A stretch of DNA of 64,000 bases from positions 1-64,000 of the forward strand of contig JAAYHD010000055.1 of NCBI GenBank assembly GCA_012735495.1, given 5' to 3'. The position numbers were made by a program, and so were the translations under genes. A model generated the notes under the pieces. That model worked only from the letters and a program-made list of their open reading frames with translations. It did not search any database and had not been told where the DNA came from. This document shows positions 19,505 to 30,904 of the stretch, one piece after another. The stretch comes from Clostridiales bacterium (GTDB lineage Bacteria > Bacillota > Clostridia > Lachnospirales > Lachnospiraceae). Each line of letters opens with the position of its first letter. The first letter of the stretch is position 1.

Positions 19505-20857
19505 TTACTGCTTGACATTCCTCAATATGGATTCAATGATTCCGGTATTATACCGCCCTGACAGGATTTCCTCATGTTCCAGAAGATTATATAGAAAATC
19601 GGCATTGGTATCAACACCGTCTATAACAAGCTCGGAAAGGGCCCTTTTCATCCTGCTTATTGCTTCGCTTCTGTCCCTGCCGTGCACAATTATCTTGGCA
19701 ATCATAGAATCATAGCATGGCGGTATGAAATACCCGGTATACAGGGCGCTGTCAATCCTGACGCCGAAACCTCCCGGAAACAGTACATTATTTACATAAC
19801 CCGGTGAAGGCATGAAGCCCTTTTCAGGGTTCTCGGCATTAATCCTGCATTCAATTGCATGCCCGCGAAACTCTATATCCTTCTGGCGGAATGACAGCCT
19901 GTTCCCCGCCGCTATCCGTATCTGTTCCTTTATAATATCAATCCCGGTGACCATCTCCGTAACGGGATGCTCCACCTGGATTCTTGTATTCATTTCCATA
20001 AAATAAAAGTTGTCCCGGTCATCAAGCAGGAACTCAATGGTTCCCGCATTTTCATATCCCGCAGCTTTCGCGGCCTTTACCGCCGCATTGCCAAGCTTGC
20101 TGCGCAAATCCCTGCCAATGACCGCGCAGGGTGATTCCTCCATGAGCTTCTGGTTTTTTCTCTGGACCGAGCAGTCCCTTTCGCCAAGATGAACGACATT
20201 GCCGTGCTTGTCGGCAAGTACCTGTACCTCCACATGTTTGGGATTTGTCAGCAGCTTTTCCATGTATACCTGGCCGTCGCCAAAAGCGGCCTTTGCTTCA
20301 TTTCTTGCCGTGATGACGGCATTCTCCAGCTCACCGGCCGAGTAAACCGCCCTCATGCCCTTTCCGCCGCCTCCCGCACAGGCTTTTATCATGACAGGGT
20401 ATCCTATCTTGTCGGCCAAAGCCCTGGCCTCCCTGATGCTCTTTATTTCCCCGTCGGAGCCCGGAATCACGGGTATGCCGGATTTCTGCATGGTTTCCCT
20501 GGCCTTCGCCTTGTTTCCAAGAAGCTCTATGGTATCGGCATTGGGTCCGATAAATACAATATTGCAGTCCTCACACATCCTGGCAAACGCATTGTTTTCC
20601 GCAAGAAAGCCAAAGCCCGGATGAATTGCGGTTGCCCCGGTAAGGACCGTTGCGCTGATAATATTCTGCATGTTCAAATAGCTGTCCTTGGATTTGGCGG
20701 GCCCTATGCATACGGCCTCGTCAGCCATATGGACATGCATGGCTTCCCTGTCCGCCTCGGAATACACCGCTACGGTCCCTATCCCCATTTCCTTGCAGGC
20801 ACGGATTATCCGCACGGCTATTTCACCGCGGTTAGCGATCAGTATCTTCTTAAACAT
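19505..20857 (-). CDS. accC: Biotin carboxylase, acetyl-CoA carboxylase subunit
   Basis: FKKILIANRGEIAVRIIRACKEMGI, GGGGKGMR, EMNTRIQVEHPVTE. Confidence 0.96.
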   Translation of the reverse strand: MFKKILIANRGEIAVRIIRACKEMGIGTVAVYSEADREAMHVHMADEAVCIGPAKSKDSYLNMQNIISATVLTGATAIHPGFGFLAENNAFARMCEDCNIVFIGPNADTIELLGNKAKARETMQKSGIPVIPGSDGEIKSIREARALADKIGYPVMIKACAGGGGKGMRAVYSAGELENAVITARNEAKAAFGDGQVYMEKLLTNPKHVEVQVLADKHGNVVHLGERDCSVQRKNQKLMEESPCAVIGRDLRSKLGNAAVKAAKAAGYENAGTIEFLLDDRDNFYFMEMNTRIQVEHPVTEMVTGIDIIKEQIRIAAGNRLSFRQKDIEFRGHAIECRINAENPEKGFMPSPGYVNNVLFPGGFGVRIDSALYTGYFIPPCYDSMIAKIIVHGRDRSEAISRMKRALSELVIDGVDTNADFLYNLLEHEEILSGRYNTGIIESILRNVKQ

Positions 20858-20911
20858 ATGATTCTCCTTACCTCTATAGTGACAGTATCATATTCCGGTT
20901 AATATCAGGCC

Positions 20912-21349
20912 TTACCTGTCCCCGATCGCAAATGTGAATACCGCCTCGGCGGCCGTCTCATCCCCGACATAGGCCATTGCCGAGCCGACTCCGAAGCTTC
21001 CCTTGTTCTTGATTATCTTGACATCCAGCGTAATAACATCCCCGGGTACCACCTGCCGCCTGAATCTTACTTTGTCCATGCCTCCGAAATATATGATTTT
21101 TCCCTTGTTTTTCTCCTCGGTAAGCATGACCACCGCTCCGGTCTGGGCAAGGGCTTCCAGTATCAATACCCCCGGCATGACGGCCTTCCCCGGAAAATGC
21201 CCTTCAAAATAAGGCTCGTTCATGGTGACGCATTTTTTTCCTATGCCGCAAACCCCCGGCTCCAGATGGTCAATACGGTCCACAAGCAAAAACGGGGGTC
21301 GATGGGGTATGATTTTCTGTATCTCATTTACATCCAGCATATAATTCAC
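20912..21349 (-). CDS. fabZ: 3-hydroxyacyl-ACP dehydratase
   Basis: IIPHRPPFLLVDRI; EGHFPGKAVMPGVLILEALAQ. Confidence 0.96.
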   Translation of the reverse strand: MNYMLDVNEIQKIIPHRPPFLLVDRIDHLEPGVCGIGKKCVTMNEPYFEGHFPGKAVMPGVLILEALAQTGAVVMLTEEKNKGKIIYFGGMDKVRFRRQVVPGDVITLDVKIIKNKGSFGVGSAMAYVGDETAAEAVFTFAIGDR

Positions 21350-21357
21350 TTCCTCTC

Positions 21358-21849
21358 CTACTCCACAAGAAACAGCGGCTGGCCGTATTCAACCATTTCT
21401 TCGTTGTTTACAAGGCATTTCACAATTCTGCCGCTTACATCGCTTTCAATCTCGTTCATCAGCTTCATGGCTTCAATAATGCAGACAATCTGCCCCTTCT
21501 TAACCGTATCCCCGACGCTGACATAGGGCGGCTTATCAGGAGCGGGCTGGGCATAGAAGGTACCCACCATCGGTGACAGGATTTTCTTGTATGTGGATTC
21601 ATCGGTGTTTAATGCTGCGTCCGATTTATTGTTTTCTGCATTTGCGGCGCTTTCGGTTTTCACATCCGCGCCTGGCTGCATGCCGGGCATAACCGCGGCA
21701 TTACCGCCTTCACCTATCACCGGCACAGCGCCATATGCAGCGCCGCTTCTTTCAAGCTCAAGCCTGAAATTGTCCTTTTCTATCATAATCCTTGTAACAC
21801 CGGTCTTTGCCATCTCTTGCATGAGTCCCGTTATTTCATTATATTCCAT
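21358..21849 (-). CDS. accB: Biotin carboxyl carrier protein
   Basis: Biotinylation site [12 protein letters not shown] and BCCP C-domain. Confidence 0.95.
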   Translation of the reverse strand: MEYNEITGLMQEMAKTGVTRIMIEKDNFRLELERSGAAYGAVPVIGEGGNAAVMPGMQPGADVKTESAANAENNKSDAALNTDESTYKKILSPMVGTFYAQPAPDKPPYVSVGDTVKKGQIVCIIEAMKLMNEIESDVSGRIVKCLVNNEEMVEYGQPLFLVE

Positions 21850-21851
21850 GG

Positions 21852-23090
21852 CTATTCCTCCATCTTCTTAAAGATTATGCTGGCATTATGGCCCCCGAAG
21901 CCCAGGCTGTTGCTCATGACATAAGCCAGATCCGCTTTCCTGCCGGAATTCGGCACATAGTCCAAATCGCATTCCTCATCGGGATTAAGTAAACCGATAG
22001 TGGCCGGAACAAATCCCTCGTCAATGGCCTTGACACATGCTATGGCTTCAACAGCCCCTGCCGCTCCAAGAAGATGGCCGATCATGGATTTAGTCGAGCT
22101 TACGGGTATGTTGTAAGCCTCGTCCCCGAAGGCGGACTTCATGGCAATTGTTTCCAGTCTGTCATTTATCGGGGTGCCGGTGCCATGAGCATTGACATAT
22201 GAGATATCCCTGGGCATAATATTCGCTTCCTTCATGGCATTTTTCATAGCCATTGCGCCGCCGTATCCGTCAGGGGACGGAGCGGTAATATGATAGGCGT
22301 CCCCGGTCGCTCCATATCCCACTATCTCCGCATAAATCCGGGCACCGCGCTTAACCGCATGGCCGTATTCCTCAAGCAGCAGGATACCCGCTCCTTCTCC
22401 CATGACAAAGCCGTCCCTGTCCTTGTCAAAGGGGATTGATGCCCGCCTGGGATCCCGGCTTCTTGAAAGCGCATTAAGGGCGCTGAAGCCCGATATGCCA
22501 AGCGGTGTTATGGAAGCCTCCGCGCCCCCTGCAAGAATAAGGTCGGAATATCCGTGCTTTATGCTTCTGAACGCCTCGCCTATGCAGTGGGTGCCCGTGG
22601 CGCATGCCGTAACCACGCTTGAGCATATTCCCCTGGCGCCGAATCTTATGGCAATATTTCCGGCAGCCATGTTTGCGATTGTCATAGGGATGAACAAGGG
22701 ATGCACCCTTTTCGGGCCCTTCTCCATCAGGGTCTTTGTTTCCCTTTCTATGCATTCCAGTCCTCCGATGCCCGATCCCACAATGACTCCAAACCGGTCC
22801 TTATCGATTTTGTCCACATCAAGACATGCATCCAGGATCGCCTGTACCGCAGCCGCCACCGCAAACTGCGAAAAACGGTCCAGCCTTTTGGCTTCCTTCA
22901 GATCCATATACTGCGCGGGGTCGAATTCCTTGACCGCCGCAGCCAGCTTAACGTCGTATCCCTCTGTATCAAAGCGGCTGATAAAATCTATTCCGCATAC
23001 TCCCAGTTTAACGTTCTCAAAAAAATCATTTACGGTATTGCCTATCGGCGTAATTGCTCCAAGGCCGGTGACTACAACTCTGTGTTCCAT
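21852..23090 (-). CDS. fabF: 3-oxoacyl-ACP synthase II
   Basis: [52 protein letters not shown]. Confidence 0.96.
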   Translation of the reverse strand: MEHRVVVTGLGAITPIGNTVNDFFENVKLGVCGIDFISRFDTEGYDVKLAAAVKEFDPAQYMDLKEAKRLDRFSQFAVAAAVQAILDACLDVDKIDKDRFGVIVGSGIGGLECIERETKTLMEKGPKRVHPLFIPMTIANMAAGNIAIRFGARGICSSVVTACATGTHCIGEAFRSIKHGYSDLILAGGAEASITPLGISGFSALNALSRSRDPRRASIPFDKDRDGFVMGEGAGILLLEEYGHAVKRGARIYAEIVGYGATGDAYHITAPSPDGYGGAMAMKNAMKEANIMPRDISYVNAHGTGTPINDRLETIAMKSAFGDEAYNIPVSSTKSMIGHLLGAAGAVEAIACVKAIDEGFVPATIGLLNPDEECDLDYVPNSGRKADLAYVMSNSLGFGGHNASIIFKKMEE

Positions 23091-23109
23091 ATTTACCTCT
23101 CATTTCCCT

Positions 23110-23850
23110 TTACATAACCAAGCCGCCATTTACCTGCAGTACCTGGCCGGTTATATAACCGGCGTCCTCCGATGCCAGGAAACACACCGCAGCGGCCACC
23201 TCTTCGGGACTGCCATACCGCCCCATGGGTATGGCCGCAATACTTGCTTCCTTAATCCGTTCGGGCAGGGCATCGGTCATATCTGTTTTAATAAAACCCG
23301 GAGCAATGGCATTTACCGTAATGCCCCTTCCGGCAAGCTCCCTGGCCGCCGTCTTAGTAAGGCCGATAATGCCGGCCTTTGATGCGGCATAATTTGCCTG
23401 CCCCGCATTTCCTGCTATGCCTGCGACTGAAGCGATGTTGATTATCCTTCCGGACCGCTGCCTAAGCATTGCCGCGGCCGCATGCTTCATGCAAAAGAAT
23501 GTGCCCTTTAAATTAACATCCAGTACATTGTCAAATTCCTCTTCGGACATTCTTACCAGGAGATTATCCCTTGCTATCCCTGCATTGTTCACCAGTATGT
23601 CAAGGGTTTTATACTCCTTGATCGCTTCCGATACCAGGTGCCTTGCTTCTTCCTCCCGGCTTACATCCGCTTTAACTGCAATGGCCTTGCCGCCTGCATT
23701 TTTTATTGCCTGCAGAAGCTCCTCAACCTGGGTAATACTGCTTCTGAAATTCAGGACAACCCTTGCCCCTTGCTCTGCAAGCCTAAGGGCAGCCGCCCTT
23801 CCGATGCCTCTGCCGGCTCCCGTAATTACCGCTGTTTTTCCATTAAGCAT
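23110..23850 (-). CDS. fabG: 3-oxoacyl-ACP reductase
   Basis: TGAGRGIGRAAALRLAEQG; NNAGIARDNLL; YAASKAGIIGLTK. Start set at MLNGKTAV (23850) after GGAG; the ORF track extends to 23913. Confidence 0.95.
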   Translation of the reverse strand: MLNGKTAVITGAGRGIGRAAALRLAEQGARVVLNFRSSITQVEELLQAIKNAGGKAIAVKADVSREEEARHLVSEAIKEYKTLDILVNNAGIARDNLLVRMSEEEFDNVLDVNLKGTFFCMKHAAAAMLRQRSGRIINIASVAGIAGNAGQANYAASKAGIIGLTKTAARELAGRGITVNAIAPGFIKTDMTDALPERIKEASIAAIPMGRYGSPEEVAAAVCFLASEDAGYITGQVLQVNGGLVM

Positions 23851-23897
23851 AATATCTACTCCATTCCTGCTTTTGCTTGTATATACCTTTCCCGCCG

Positions 23898-24848
23898 TCA
23901 TGCCATCCGGCATACCGACTGCAGGGATGAAACCGTCTCCCTAAGGGATGCCTCATCCTCCGCATTATAGGTATGAAGGCCTCTGTCAATCTTTTTTACG
24001 AATCCGGACAGCGTTTTCCCCGGTCCAACCTCTACAAAATGCCTTACGCCGTCGTTTATCATTCGTCGTATTGTCTGCTCCCAAAGCACACCGCTCATTA
24101 CCTGCCTGTAAAGCAGGGGCTTGATTTCATGCGTACCGTTTATGTAATCGGCGGTTACATTGCATATTACAGGGATCTCCATCCGTCCAAGTGTCATCCC
24201 GTCAAGCTCCTCTTTTAACTTCTCCGCCGCAGGAGCAAGCATCCTTGTATGAAACGGCGCGCTTACCGGAAGAAACACGCACCTGGCTGCTCCAAGCTCT
24301 TTTGCAATGGCCGCAGCCTTTTCGACAGCCTTTGTTTCCCCCGCAATCACAATCTGCCCAGGGCAGTTGAAGTTCGCAGGCTCCACAAAACCGGATTTCG
24401 AGGCATCGTTACAGGCTTTTTCCACCAATTCTTCGGATAAACCCAGAACCGCACACATTTTGCCCTTTCCCTCGGGTACCGCCTCCTGCATAAACCTGCC
24501 GCGCTTCTGTACCAGCGGTATCACCTGCTCAAGGGTAAACACGCCGCTTGCGGCAAGCGCCGAGTACTCACCCAGGCTTAATCCGGCGGCAACATGGGGT
24601 TTTATCCCGAATCCTGACAGGGCTTTATAAGCTGCTATTGATACCGCCACAACAGCCGGCTGCGTATTTTCGGTCCGGTCAAGCTCTTCCTTTGGGCCCT
24701 CGAACATCAGGGTACTAAGCTTCATGCCAAGAAGCTCATCCGATTCTTCAAAAACCCTTCTGCACTCGGGGTATATGTCATAAAGCTCCCTGCCCATGCC
24801 TGCGTACTGCGATCCCTGACCGGGAAATATAAATGCAATCTTCTCCAC
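23898..24848 (-). CDS. fabD: Malonyl-CoA:ACP transacylase
   Basis: FIFPGQGSQYAGMGREL; GLSLGEYSALAASG. Confidence 0.95.
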   Translation of the reverse strand: MEKIAFIFPGQGSQYAGMGRELYDIYPECRRVFEESDELLGMKLSTLMFEGPKEELDRTENTQPAVVAVSIAAYKALSGFGIKPHVAAGLSLGEYSALAASGVFTLEQVIPLVQKRGRFMQEAVPEGKGKMCAVLGLSEELVEKACNDASKSGFVEPANFNCPGQIVIAGETKAVEKAAAIAKELGAARCVFLPVSAPFHTRMLAPAAEKLKEELDGMTLGRMEIPVICNVTADYINGTHEIKPLLYRQVMSGVLWEQTIRRMINDGVRHFVEVGPGKTLSGFVKKIDRGLHTYNAEDEASLRETVSSLQSVCRMA

Positions 24849-24864
24849 CTGTAAGCCTCCAATA

Positions 24865-25800
24865 TTAAAATTCCCATTTTTTGCCGAGAAGCTCCCTGGC
24901 TTCCGTCATCATTTCCGTGATTATTTCCCTGCAGCTTTGCTCCCTGTTAACCAAGGCCGCTACCTGTCCGGCCATGATGCTGCCGTTTTCCATGTCTCCT
25001 TCCAATACCGCCCTCGCCAGGGCTCCGGTCCCAAGCTTATCGTATTCTTCAAGCGGAGCCAGCCTGTTGTCAAGCTCCATAAATTTTCGGCTCAGCTTGT
25101 TCCTGATAACTCTTACCGGATGACCGGTACGCCTGCCGGTTACCACGGTATCGATATCCTTGGCTTCCAGCACCTTTTTCTTATAATTCTCATGAACCGT
25201 ACATTCCCGGGCAACCAGGAAACGGGTTCCCACCTGGACAGCCTCGGCTCCCAGCATGAATGCCGCCGCCACTGCCCTGCCGTCGCCTATGCCGCCGGCG
25301 GCAATAACCGGAATGTCCACTGCATCTGCAATCTGCGGGACCAGCACCATGGTGGTCAGTTCCCCCACATGGCCTCCAGCTTCGGTACCCTCGGCTATCA
25401 CCGCGTCCGCACCGCTTCTTTCCATTCTTTTTGCTATGGCGACCGAAGGCACTACGGGAATTACCGTTATTCCGCAGGCCTTCCACATATCCATGTATTT
25501 TCCCGGAGTGCCTGCCCCGGTGGTTACCACCTGCACTCCTTCTTCGCACACAATTCTGGCTATTTCATCCGCATGGGGACTTAACAGCATGATGTTGACC
25601 CCTATGGGCTTTGAGGTCATTTGCCTGGCTTTTCGTATTTCCTGTCTAATAGTCTCCGCAGGCGCCGTTCCCCCGGCTATGATGCCCAAACCCCCTGCTT
25701 CCGATACAGCGGCAGCCAAAGATGCGTTGGCTATCCATGCCATGGCGCCCTGGAAAATAGGGTATTCGATACCCAGCATCCTGCATATCCGTGTTTTCAT
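24865..25800 (-). CDS. fabK: Enoyl-ACP reductase II (FMN-type)
   Basis: Nitronate monooxygenase-like fold: IEYPIFQGAMAWIAN; EGTEAGGHVGELTTMVLVPQI; AAGGIGDGR; in fab cluster. Start at MKTRICRML (25800). Confidence 0.93.
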   Translation of the reverse strand: MKTRICRMLGIEYPIFQGAMAWIANASLAAAVSEAGGLGIIAGGTAPAETIRQEIRKARQMTSKPIGVNIMLLSPHADEIARIVCEEGVQVVTTGAGTPGKYMDMWKACGITVIPVVPSVAIAKRMERSGADAVIAEGTEAGGHVGELTTMVLVPQIADAVDIPVIAAGGIGDGRAVAAAFMLGAEAVQVGTRFLVARECTVHENYKKKVLEAKDIDTVVTGRRTGHPVRVIRNKLSRKFMELDNRLAPLEEYDKLGTGALARAVLEGDMENGSIMAGQVAALVNREQSCREIITEMMTEARELLGKKWEF

Positions 25801-25822
25801 ATTTTTGCTCCAATCATAAGGC

Positions 25823-26062
25823 TTATTGCTCCTGTGCCTTTTTCTTTTCAATATAAGCTTCAATATCGGCTATGGTCTTAATGTTTTCCGTATCTTCCGT
25901 TGGAATCTCAATATCAAACGCTTCCTCAAGCTCCATGATAATCTGGAACAGATCCAATGAATCAGCGTTCAAATCTTCCGTCAATGATGTCTCCGGCTTT
26001 AAGTCCTCAATTTTAACACCAAGATGCCCGGCTACCACCTCTTTAACCTTGTTAAAATCCAT
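25823..26062 (-). CDS. acpP: Acyl carrier protein
   Basis: Phosphopantetheine site DLNADSLDLFQIIMELEEAF. Confidence 0.96.
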   Translation of the reverse strand: MDFNKVKEVVAGHLGVKIEDLKPETSLTEDLNADSLDLFQIIMELEEAFDIEIPTEDTENIKTIADIEAYIEKKKAQEQ

Positions 26063-26157
26063 TCTTTAAATCCTCCTTGTAAATTGTGCTTATTATTTAT
26101 TTCCTCATCCGGCATGCCGCAAAATCGGATACCGGAGAATAAACCAACAAGTACACG

Positions 26158-27180
26158 TTAATTCCACTCAAGCAGCACCGCGCCGCTTGTCATTCCCCCG
26201 CCAAATCCGACACATATAACCTTGTCTCCCCTGCGCGGCCTGCCGCTTTCAGCCAGCTCGTCAAGTGCTATCCCGATGCTTGCAGCCGAAGTATTTCCGT
26301 AACGGTCCAGGTTAATGAAAAACTTATCGATTGGTATACCTGCGGACCTGGAGGCCTGGTCGATTATTCGATAGTTTGCCTGGTGGGGAATGATATACGC
26401 AATATCATCCTTTGAAATACCAGTTTTTTTAATCAATGTATTAATGTTGTCAACAATGGCCCGGACGGCATACTTGAATACCTCCTGCCCGTTCATAACG
26501 ATTTTCTGCGTTCCGGCCGGTTCTGCGGCGTTAGACATGCCATTTTCATCGTAACATATGCATTCCTGTTCCAATAAAAACGGATTATCCAAAGTAACAG
26601 CGGGGCATGTCAACAGCCTGTATTTGCTTCCGTCCGACTCAAGATTTGCCGCTAGCAGGTTTATGCCTTTTTTTGCAGCGGACATGACCACCGCACCGGC
26701 TCCATCCCCGAACAGCACACATGTGGAACGGTCCTTCCAGTCAAGAACCTTTGACAGGGTCTCCGCGCCAATCACCAGTACATTTTCGTACATGCCGCTT
26801 TTGATAAACTGTTCCGCCGTCACCATGCCGTAAATCATGCCCGTGCAAGCCGCGGCCAGGTCAAATGCGGCGGCATTTTTAGCTCCCAGTCTCTCCTGCA
26901 CTAGGCAGGCACAGGATGGCATGAAGTAATCCGGGGTTATTGTTGCGCATATAATCAAATCTATGTCGTCCGGCTCAAGTCCGGCATTTGTTAACGCGGC
27001 TGTCCCGGCTTCACAGGCCATGCCGGAGGTGGTCATGCCTGTTGATATCCTCCGCTGGCTGATTCCGGTTCTGGTCCTAATCCACTCGTCACTCGTATCT
27101 ACCAGCCTGCTTAAATCATCGTTGCTTACGACATGCTCCGGCAGGTATCTTCCCGTGCCGATTATGCCGACTTGTTTCAT
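26158..27180 (-). CDS. fabH: 3-oxoacyl-ACP synthase III
   Basis: GIIGTGRYLPEHVVSNDDL; DLAAACTGMIYG; IPHQANYRIID; YGNTSAASI. Confidence 0.96.
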   Translation of the reverse strand: MKQVGIIGTGRYLPEHVVSNDDLSRLVDTSDEWIRTRTGISQRRISTGMTTSGMACEAGTAALTNAGLEPDDIDLIICATITPDYFMPSCACLVQERLGAKNAAAFDLAAACTGMIYGMVTAEQFIKSGMYENVLVIGAETLSKVLDWKDRSTCVLFGDGAGAVVMSAAKKGINLLAANLESDGSKYRLLTCPAVTLDNPFLLEQECICYDENGMSNAAEPAGTQKIVMNGQEVFKYAVRAIVDNINTLIKKTGISKDDIAYIIPHQANYRIIDQASRSAGIPIDKFFINLDRYGNTSAASIGIALDELAESGRPRRGDKVICVGFGGGMTSGAVLLEWN

Positions 27181-27192
27181 ATGGAAGTCCTC

Positions 27193-27666
27193 CTATACAA
27201 GCTGCTCATGCCTGTTGTCCTTCTTCATGTAGATATCCTTTAAATGCCTGCTTAATTTCCTGAGAGCGGAAAGGAGTATGTCTTCCTCTTCCTCGCTGAA
27301 GTCGTCCATAATCGACTTGACCATATCCAGGTGGAATTTCTCGTGGATGCGGTATGCAAGCTTGCCCCTGTTGGTAAGCTTGACATTGACAATTCTGCGG
27401 TCCACATCGCTTCTGAATCGCTCGACATATCCCTTTTTAATCAGCTTGTCAATGGCTGTTGTCAGGGTACCCATGGTAATATCCAGCCTTGAGGCCACCT
27501 CGGACATGGTGCTTGAACCGTACATGCCCACAGCCTCAATGGTGTGGATTTCGGTAATCGACAGATCCTTAAACTCGCCATTTTTTATCGAATACTCCTC
27601 GATATGGTTTACATCGTTATAGATTTCAACAAGAATTCTGTTGATTTCCAAGAGTTTTTCCTTCAC
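27193..27666 (-). CDS. MarR-family regulator at head of fatty-acid operon (FabT-like)
   Basis: MarR wHTH (TMSEVASRLDITMGTLTTAIDKLIKKGYVERFRSDVDRR); immediately upstream of fabH with a FabT-like operator. Confidence 0.9.
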   Translation of the reverse strand: MKEKLLEINRILVEIYNDVNHIEEYSIKNGEFKDLSITEIHTIEAVGMYGSSTMSEVASRLDITMGTLTTAIDKLIKKGYVERFRSDVDRRIVNVKLTNRGKLAYRIHEKFHLDMVKSIMDDFSEEEEDILLSALRKLSRHLKDIYMKKDNRHEQLV

Positions 27667-27713
27667 CGCTTTTTCTCCTCTTTATGTTTAAATAAATTTA
27701 ATATATTTTGCAT

Positions 27714-27737
27714 ATCAAATATTTTGATAATCAAAAT
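27714..27737. promoter_or_regulatory. Overlapping FabT-like operators
   Basis: ATTTTGATAATCAAAAT (27721-27737, palindrome about a central A) overlapping ATCAAA-TAT-TTTGAT (27714-27728); resembles the streptococcal FabT box ANTTTGATTATCAAATT. Confidence 0.75.
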
Positions 27738-27763
27738 ATATATTAAAATATACGCCATGTCAA
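27735..27763 (-). promoter_or_regulatory. Sigma-A-type promoter of the fab operon
   Basis: TTGACA (27758-27763), 17-bp spacer, TATATT (27735-27740), minus strand. Confidence 0.8.
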
Positions 27764-27865
27764 GGATTTTTTGAAATGGATGCCACATCAAAAAACCGCA
27801 GGATAACACGGCATATTCAATAAACCCCATACATCCTTTATATTTCAAGCTTAAGCATAATAATT

Positions 27866-29974
27866 CTACAGCTCATACAAAAGCTCGCCATACCCGGGAA
27901 CGGGCCACAGCTGCCTGTCCACTATGCGTTCCAGGGCATCAATGGGCTCACGAAGCCTGCTCATCACAGGCCTAACCTTGTAATAGAAGAATTCCGCCTT
28001 TTCCTTAAAGCATGTAATTTTTTCGGCTTCATTCACCAGCATGGACAGGTCCTTTAGAGCCGCCCTGGCCTCGGCAAGAAGGTCCGACGCCTCTTTAAGC
28101 AGCTCCTCCTGCACGTTTGTGTCGATATCTGCATCCGCGTTTCTTACCGCGGATATGGAATCCGCAAGAAGCTTCACATACTTGATGACAGCCGGGATAT
28201 ACTGTGAGCTTGCCATCGAGATCATGGTCTTTGCCTCTATATTGATGGCCTTGGAATATGAATCATACAGCACGTCCCTGCGGGCAATCAGTTCCGATTT
28301 GGAGAATACCTTGTGGCGCTCGAACAGGTTGATGGCCTTTTCGGTTACCAGGGCCGGTATGGCCTCCACCATGGACTTGATGTTCGGAAGCCCTCTTCTT
28401 GCAGCTTCCTCGACCCATTCCTGCGAATAGCCGTTGCCGTTGTATAATATTCTCCTATGCTCACTGATGGTTCTTCTTATAAGCTCGCGGACCGCTGAGT
28501 CGAAATCCCCGGCTTTCTCCAGTTCATCCGCCATATCGCATAATACATCCGCAACAATCGTATTTATAACGGTGTTAGCCATTCCAACGGACATGGACGA
28601 GCCCACCATTCTGAATTCAAACTTGTCCCCCGTAAACGCAAACGGCGATGTGCGGTTCCTGTCGGCTCCGTCCTTGTACAGCTCGGGTATGGAATGGACT
28701 CCCACGTTGATTTTCTCACGTTCCTTAAAGCAGGTGGCTTCTCCGTTCTCAGCAATCTGGTTCAGCACGTCCTCAAGCTGCGAGCCGATAAACACGGAGA
28801 TGATGGCAGGCGGAGCTTCATCCTCACCAAGCCTTAAATCATTGCCCGGATTGGCTGCCGAAACCCTGAGTATATCGGCATATTTGTCGACCGCCTTGAT
28901 AATTGCCGAAAGGAACAGCAGGAACTGTATATTCTTATGAGGTGTCTTGCCCTGCTTGAGCAGGTTGACGCCCGTATCGGTAATCATGGACCAGTTATTG
29001 TGTTTGCCTGAACCGTTAACGCCTGCGAAAGGCTTTTCATGAAGCAGGCAAACCATGTTGTGGCGGTTTGCAACCCTCTTCATGCATTCCATAACCAACT
29101 GATTGTGGTCGGTAGCTATATTTGCCGTGGAATATATGGTGGCTAGCTCGTGCTGTGCGGGAGCCGTCTCATTATGCTGGGTTTTTGCCGTAACTCCCAG
29201 CTTCCACAGCTCGATGTTGAGCTCCTTCATAAAGGATGCAACCCGTTCCTTGATGCATCCGAAGTAATGATCCTCCATCTCCTGCCCCTTAGGAGGCATG
29301 GCTCCGAACAAAGTCCTCCCTGAATATATCAGGTCATCCCTCTTAAGGTACTTGTCCTTGTCAACCAAAAAGTATTCCTGCTCCGGCCCGACCGTGGGCT
29401 TAACGCTTTTTACCTCGGTGTTGCCGAAAAGCCTGAGAATACGAAGAGCCTGTGTATTAAGGGCTTCCATCGACCTTAGAAGCGGTGTCTTCATATCCAG
29501 GGCTTCTCCTGTATAGGAGCAGAACGCGGTTGGAATGCATAATGTCACGCCCAGTGCGTCTTCCCTAAGGAAAGCCGGCGACGTGCAGTCCCATGCCGTA
29601 TAGCCCCTGGCCTCAAATGTGGCGCGAAGGCCTCCGGACGGAAATGACGAAGCGTCCGGTTCACCCTTGATAAGCTCCTTGCCCGAGAACTCCATTATAT
29701 ATCTTCCGTCAGGCGTGGGACTTAAAAAGGAATCATGCTTTTCAGCAGTAACCTGGGTCATGGGCTGGAACCAATGGGTATAGTGCGTGGCTCCCCGCTC
29801 AATAGCCCAATCCTTCATCGCGTTTGCAACGACCTCAGCAATGCCCGGATCAAGATCTTCGCCGTTTTCAATGGTCTTTTTGAGAGCCAGGTAAGTTTTT
29901 CTCGGCAGCCTCTCCATCATTACGGCATCATTGAACACATCCATGCCGAAAATATCGGTCAGTTTCTCAGACAT
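27866..29974 (-). CDS. glnN: Glutamine synthetase type III
   Basis: GSIII hallmarks ([56 protein letters not shown]). Start at [10 protein letters not shown] (29974) after GGAGG; the ORF track extends to 30010. Confidence 0.95.
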   Translation of the reverse strand: MSEKLTDIFGMDVFNDAVMMERLPRKTYLALKKTIENGEDLDPGIAEVVANAMKDWAIERGATHYTHWFQPMTQVTAEKHDSFLSPTPDGRYIMEFSGKELIKGEPDASSFPSGGLRATFEARGYTAWDCTSPAFLREDALGVTLCIPTAFCSYTGEALDMKTPLLRSMEALNTQALRILRLFGNTEVKSVKPTVGPEQEYFLVDKDKYLKRDDLIYSGRTLFGAMPPKGQEMEDHYFGCIKERVASFMKELNIELWKLGVTAKTQHNETAPAQHELATIYSTANIATDHNQLVMECMKRVANRHNMVCLLHEKPFAGVNGSGKHNNWSMITDTGVNLLKQGKTPHKNIQFLLFLSAIIKAVDKYADILRVSAANPGNDLRLGEDEAPPAIISVFIGSQLEDVLNQIAENGEATCFKEREKINVGVHSIPELYKDGADRNRTSPFAFTGDKFEFRMVGSSMSVGMANTVINTIVADVLCDMADELEKAGDFDSAVRELIRRTISEHRRILYNGNGYSQEWVEEAARRGLPNIKSMVEAIPALVTEKAINLFERHKVFSKSELIARRDVLYDSYSKAINIEAKTMISMASSQYIPAVIKYVKLLADSISAVRNADADIDTNVQEELLKEASDLLAEARAALKDLSMLVNEAEKITCFKEKAEFFYYKVRPVMSRLREPIDALERIVDRQLWPVPGYGELLYEL

Positions 29975-29990
29975 ATGCAATCCTCCCACC

Positions 29991-30656
29991 TTATTCCAAG
30001 TACCATTCATCCTTTCCGGTAACCTCGCCGGGCCCCTCGGATGCAGGCATGTATTTCTTAAATATTCTCTCCATCATAAACGAATTGATAAGCACTGTCA
30101 AGGACGGCACAATAAACACAAGCGGGAAGATCAAATATACAAGGAGAATCCCCGCCGCATTGACAAGAATCATGGGTATGGTAAATATGATATGCCTTAT
30201 TGACATATATATGGCCGCTTTTATTAGCTGCTTTACAGTCATATCGAATCTTGAAAGAATCGGGAATACATAAATGGAAAACGCAACAGCCAGGACCGTC
30301 AGACCTATGAATAAACCAAGCATCATTGAACCCTGGCTCCGGTTTTCGTCCGGTGCCGCCAAGCCGTATGCAAAAATAAGGTCGAACACAAGAAGCATGA
30401 ATATCAGGGTCAGCGAAACGCCTACTATGGCGCCGCGCTTGAAGTTAAGCCTGAATGACCTGAAGAATTCCCTGAATATGTAGCTTCTTCCCCTGCGTAT
30501 AACCTTAACCACCGTGTAGTATAAGGCTGTGCTTGCGGGCCCGATTGTTATTATGGGCAGGCACACCACCAGGTACAGCAGGCTTAATATAATCAAATCG
30601 CATATCTTACCCAGCGTCGCAAAAAACGGATTGTCCAAGTTAAAGAAATTATTCAT
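29991..30656 (-). CDS. DUF624 (YesL-like) membrane protein
   Basis: Multi-[40 protein letters not shown]. Confidence 0.85.
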   Translation of the reverse strand: MNNFFNLDNPFFATLGKICDLIILSLLYLVVCLPIITIGPASTALYYTVVKVIRRGRSYIFREFFRSFRLNFKRGAIVGVSLTLIFMLLVFDLIFAYGLAAPDENRSQGSMMLGLFIGLTVLAVAFSIYVFPILSRFDMTVKQLIKAAIYMSIRHIIFTIPMILVNAAGILLVYLIFPLVFIVPSLTVLINSFMMERIFKKYMPASEGPGEVTGKDEWYLE

Positions 30657-30809
30657 TGCAGCTCTCCCTCAGGTAATAATATTACAACTAATTATTCAAC
30701 AACAATACCGCATCGCCTGTTTTTGACAGCCTTGCGGTTTTTCGCAGGCTAATCTGCTTAACGTGTATTATAACACAAAATATTACAGGTGGAAAAGAGA
30801 AAATATGAA

Positions 30810-30835
30810 AACCTCCCGGATGACTCCGGGAGGTT
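30810..30835 (-). terminator. Intrinsic terminator downstream of rubrerythrin
   Basis: AACCTCCCGGA-tgac-TCCGGGAGGTT, 11-bp stem; T-rich on minus strand. Confidence 0.75.
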
Positions 30836-30904
30836 GTTAACAACCTTTATTCTTATTCCGCCGTTATGCGCTGCATTTCCCTGCGCCGGCGGTGTAATGG
30901 CATA

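Noticed and set aside
27663-27848. 61-aa minus ORF upstream of the MarR gene
   Set aside because: Covers the fab promoter and operator; no SD or family resemblance.
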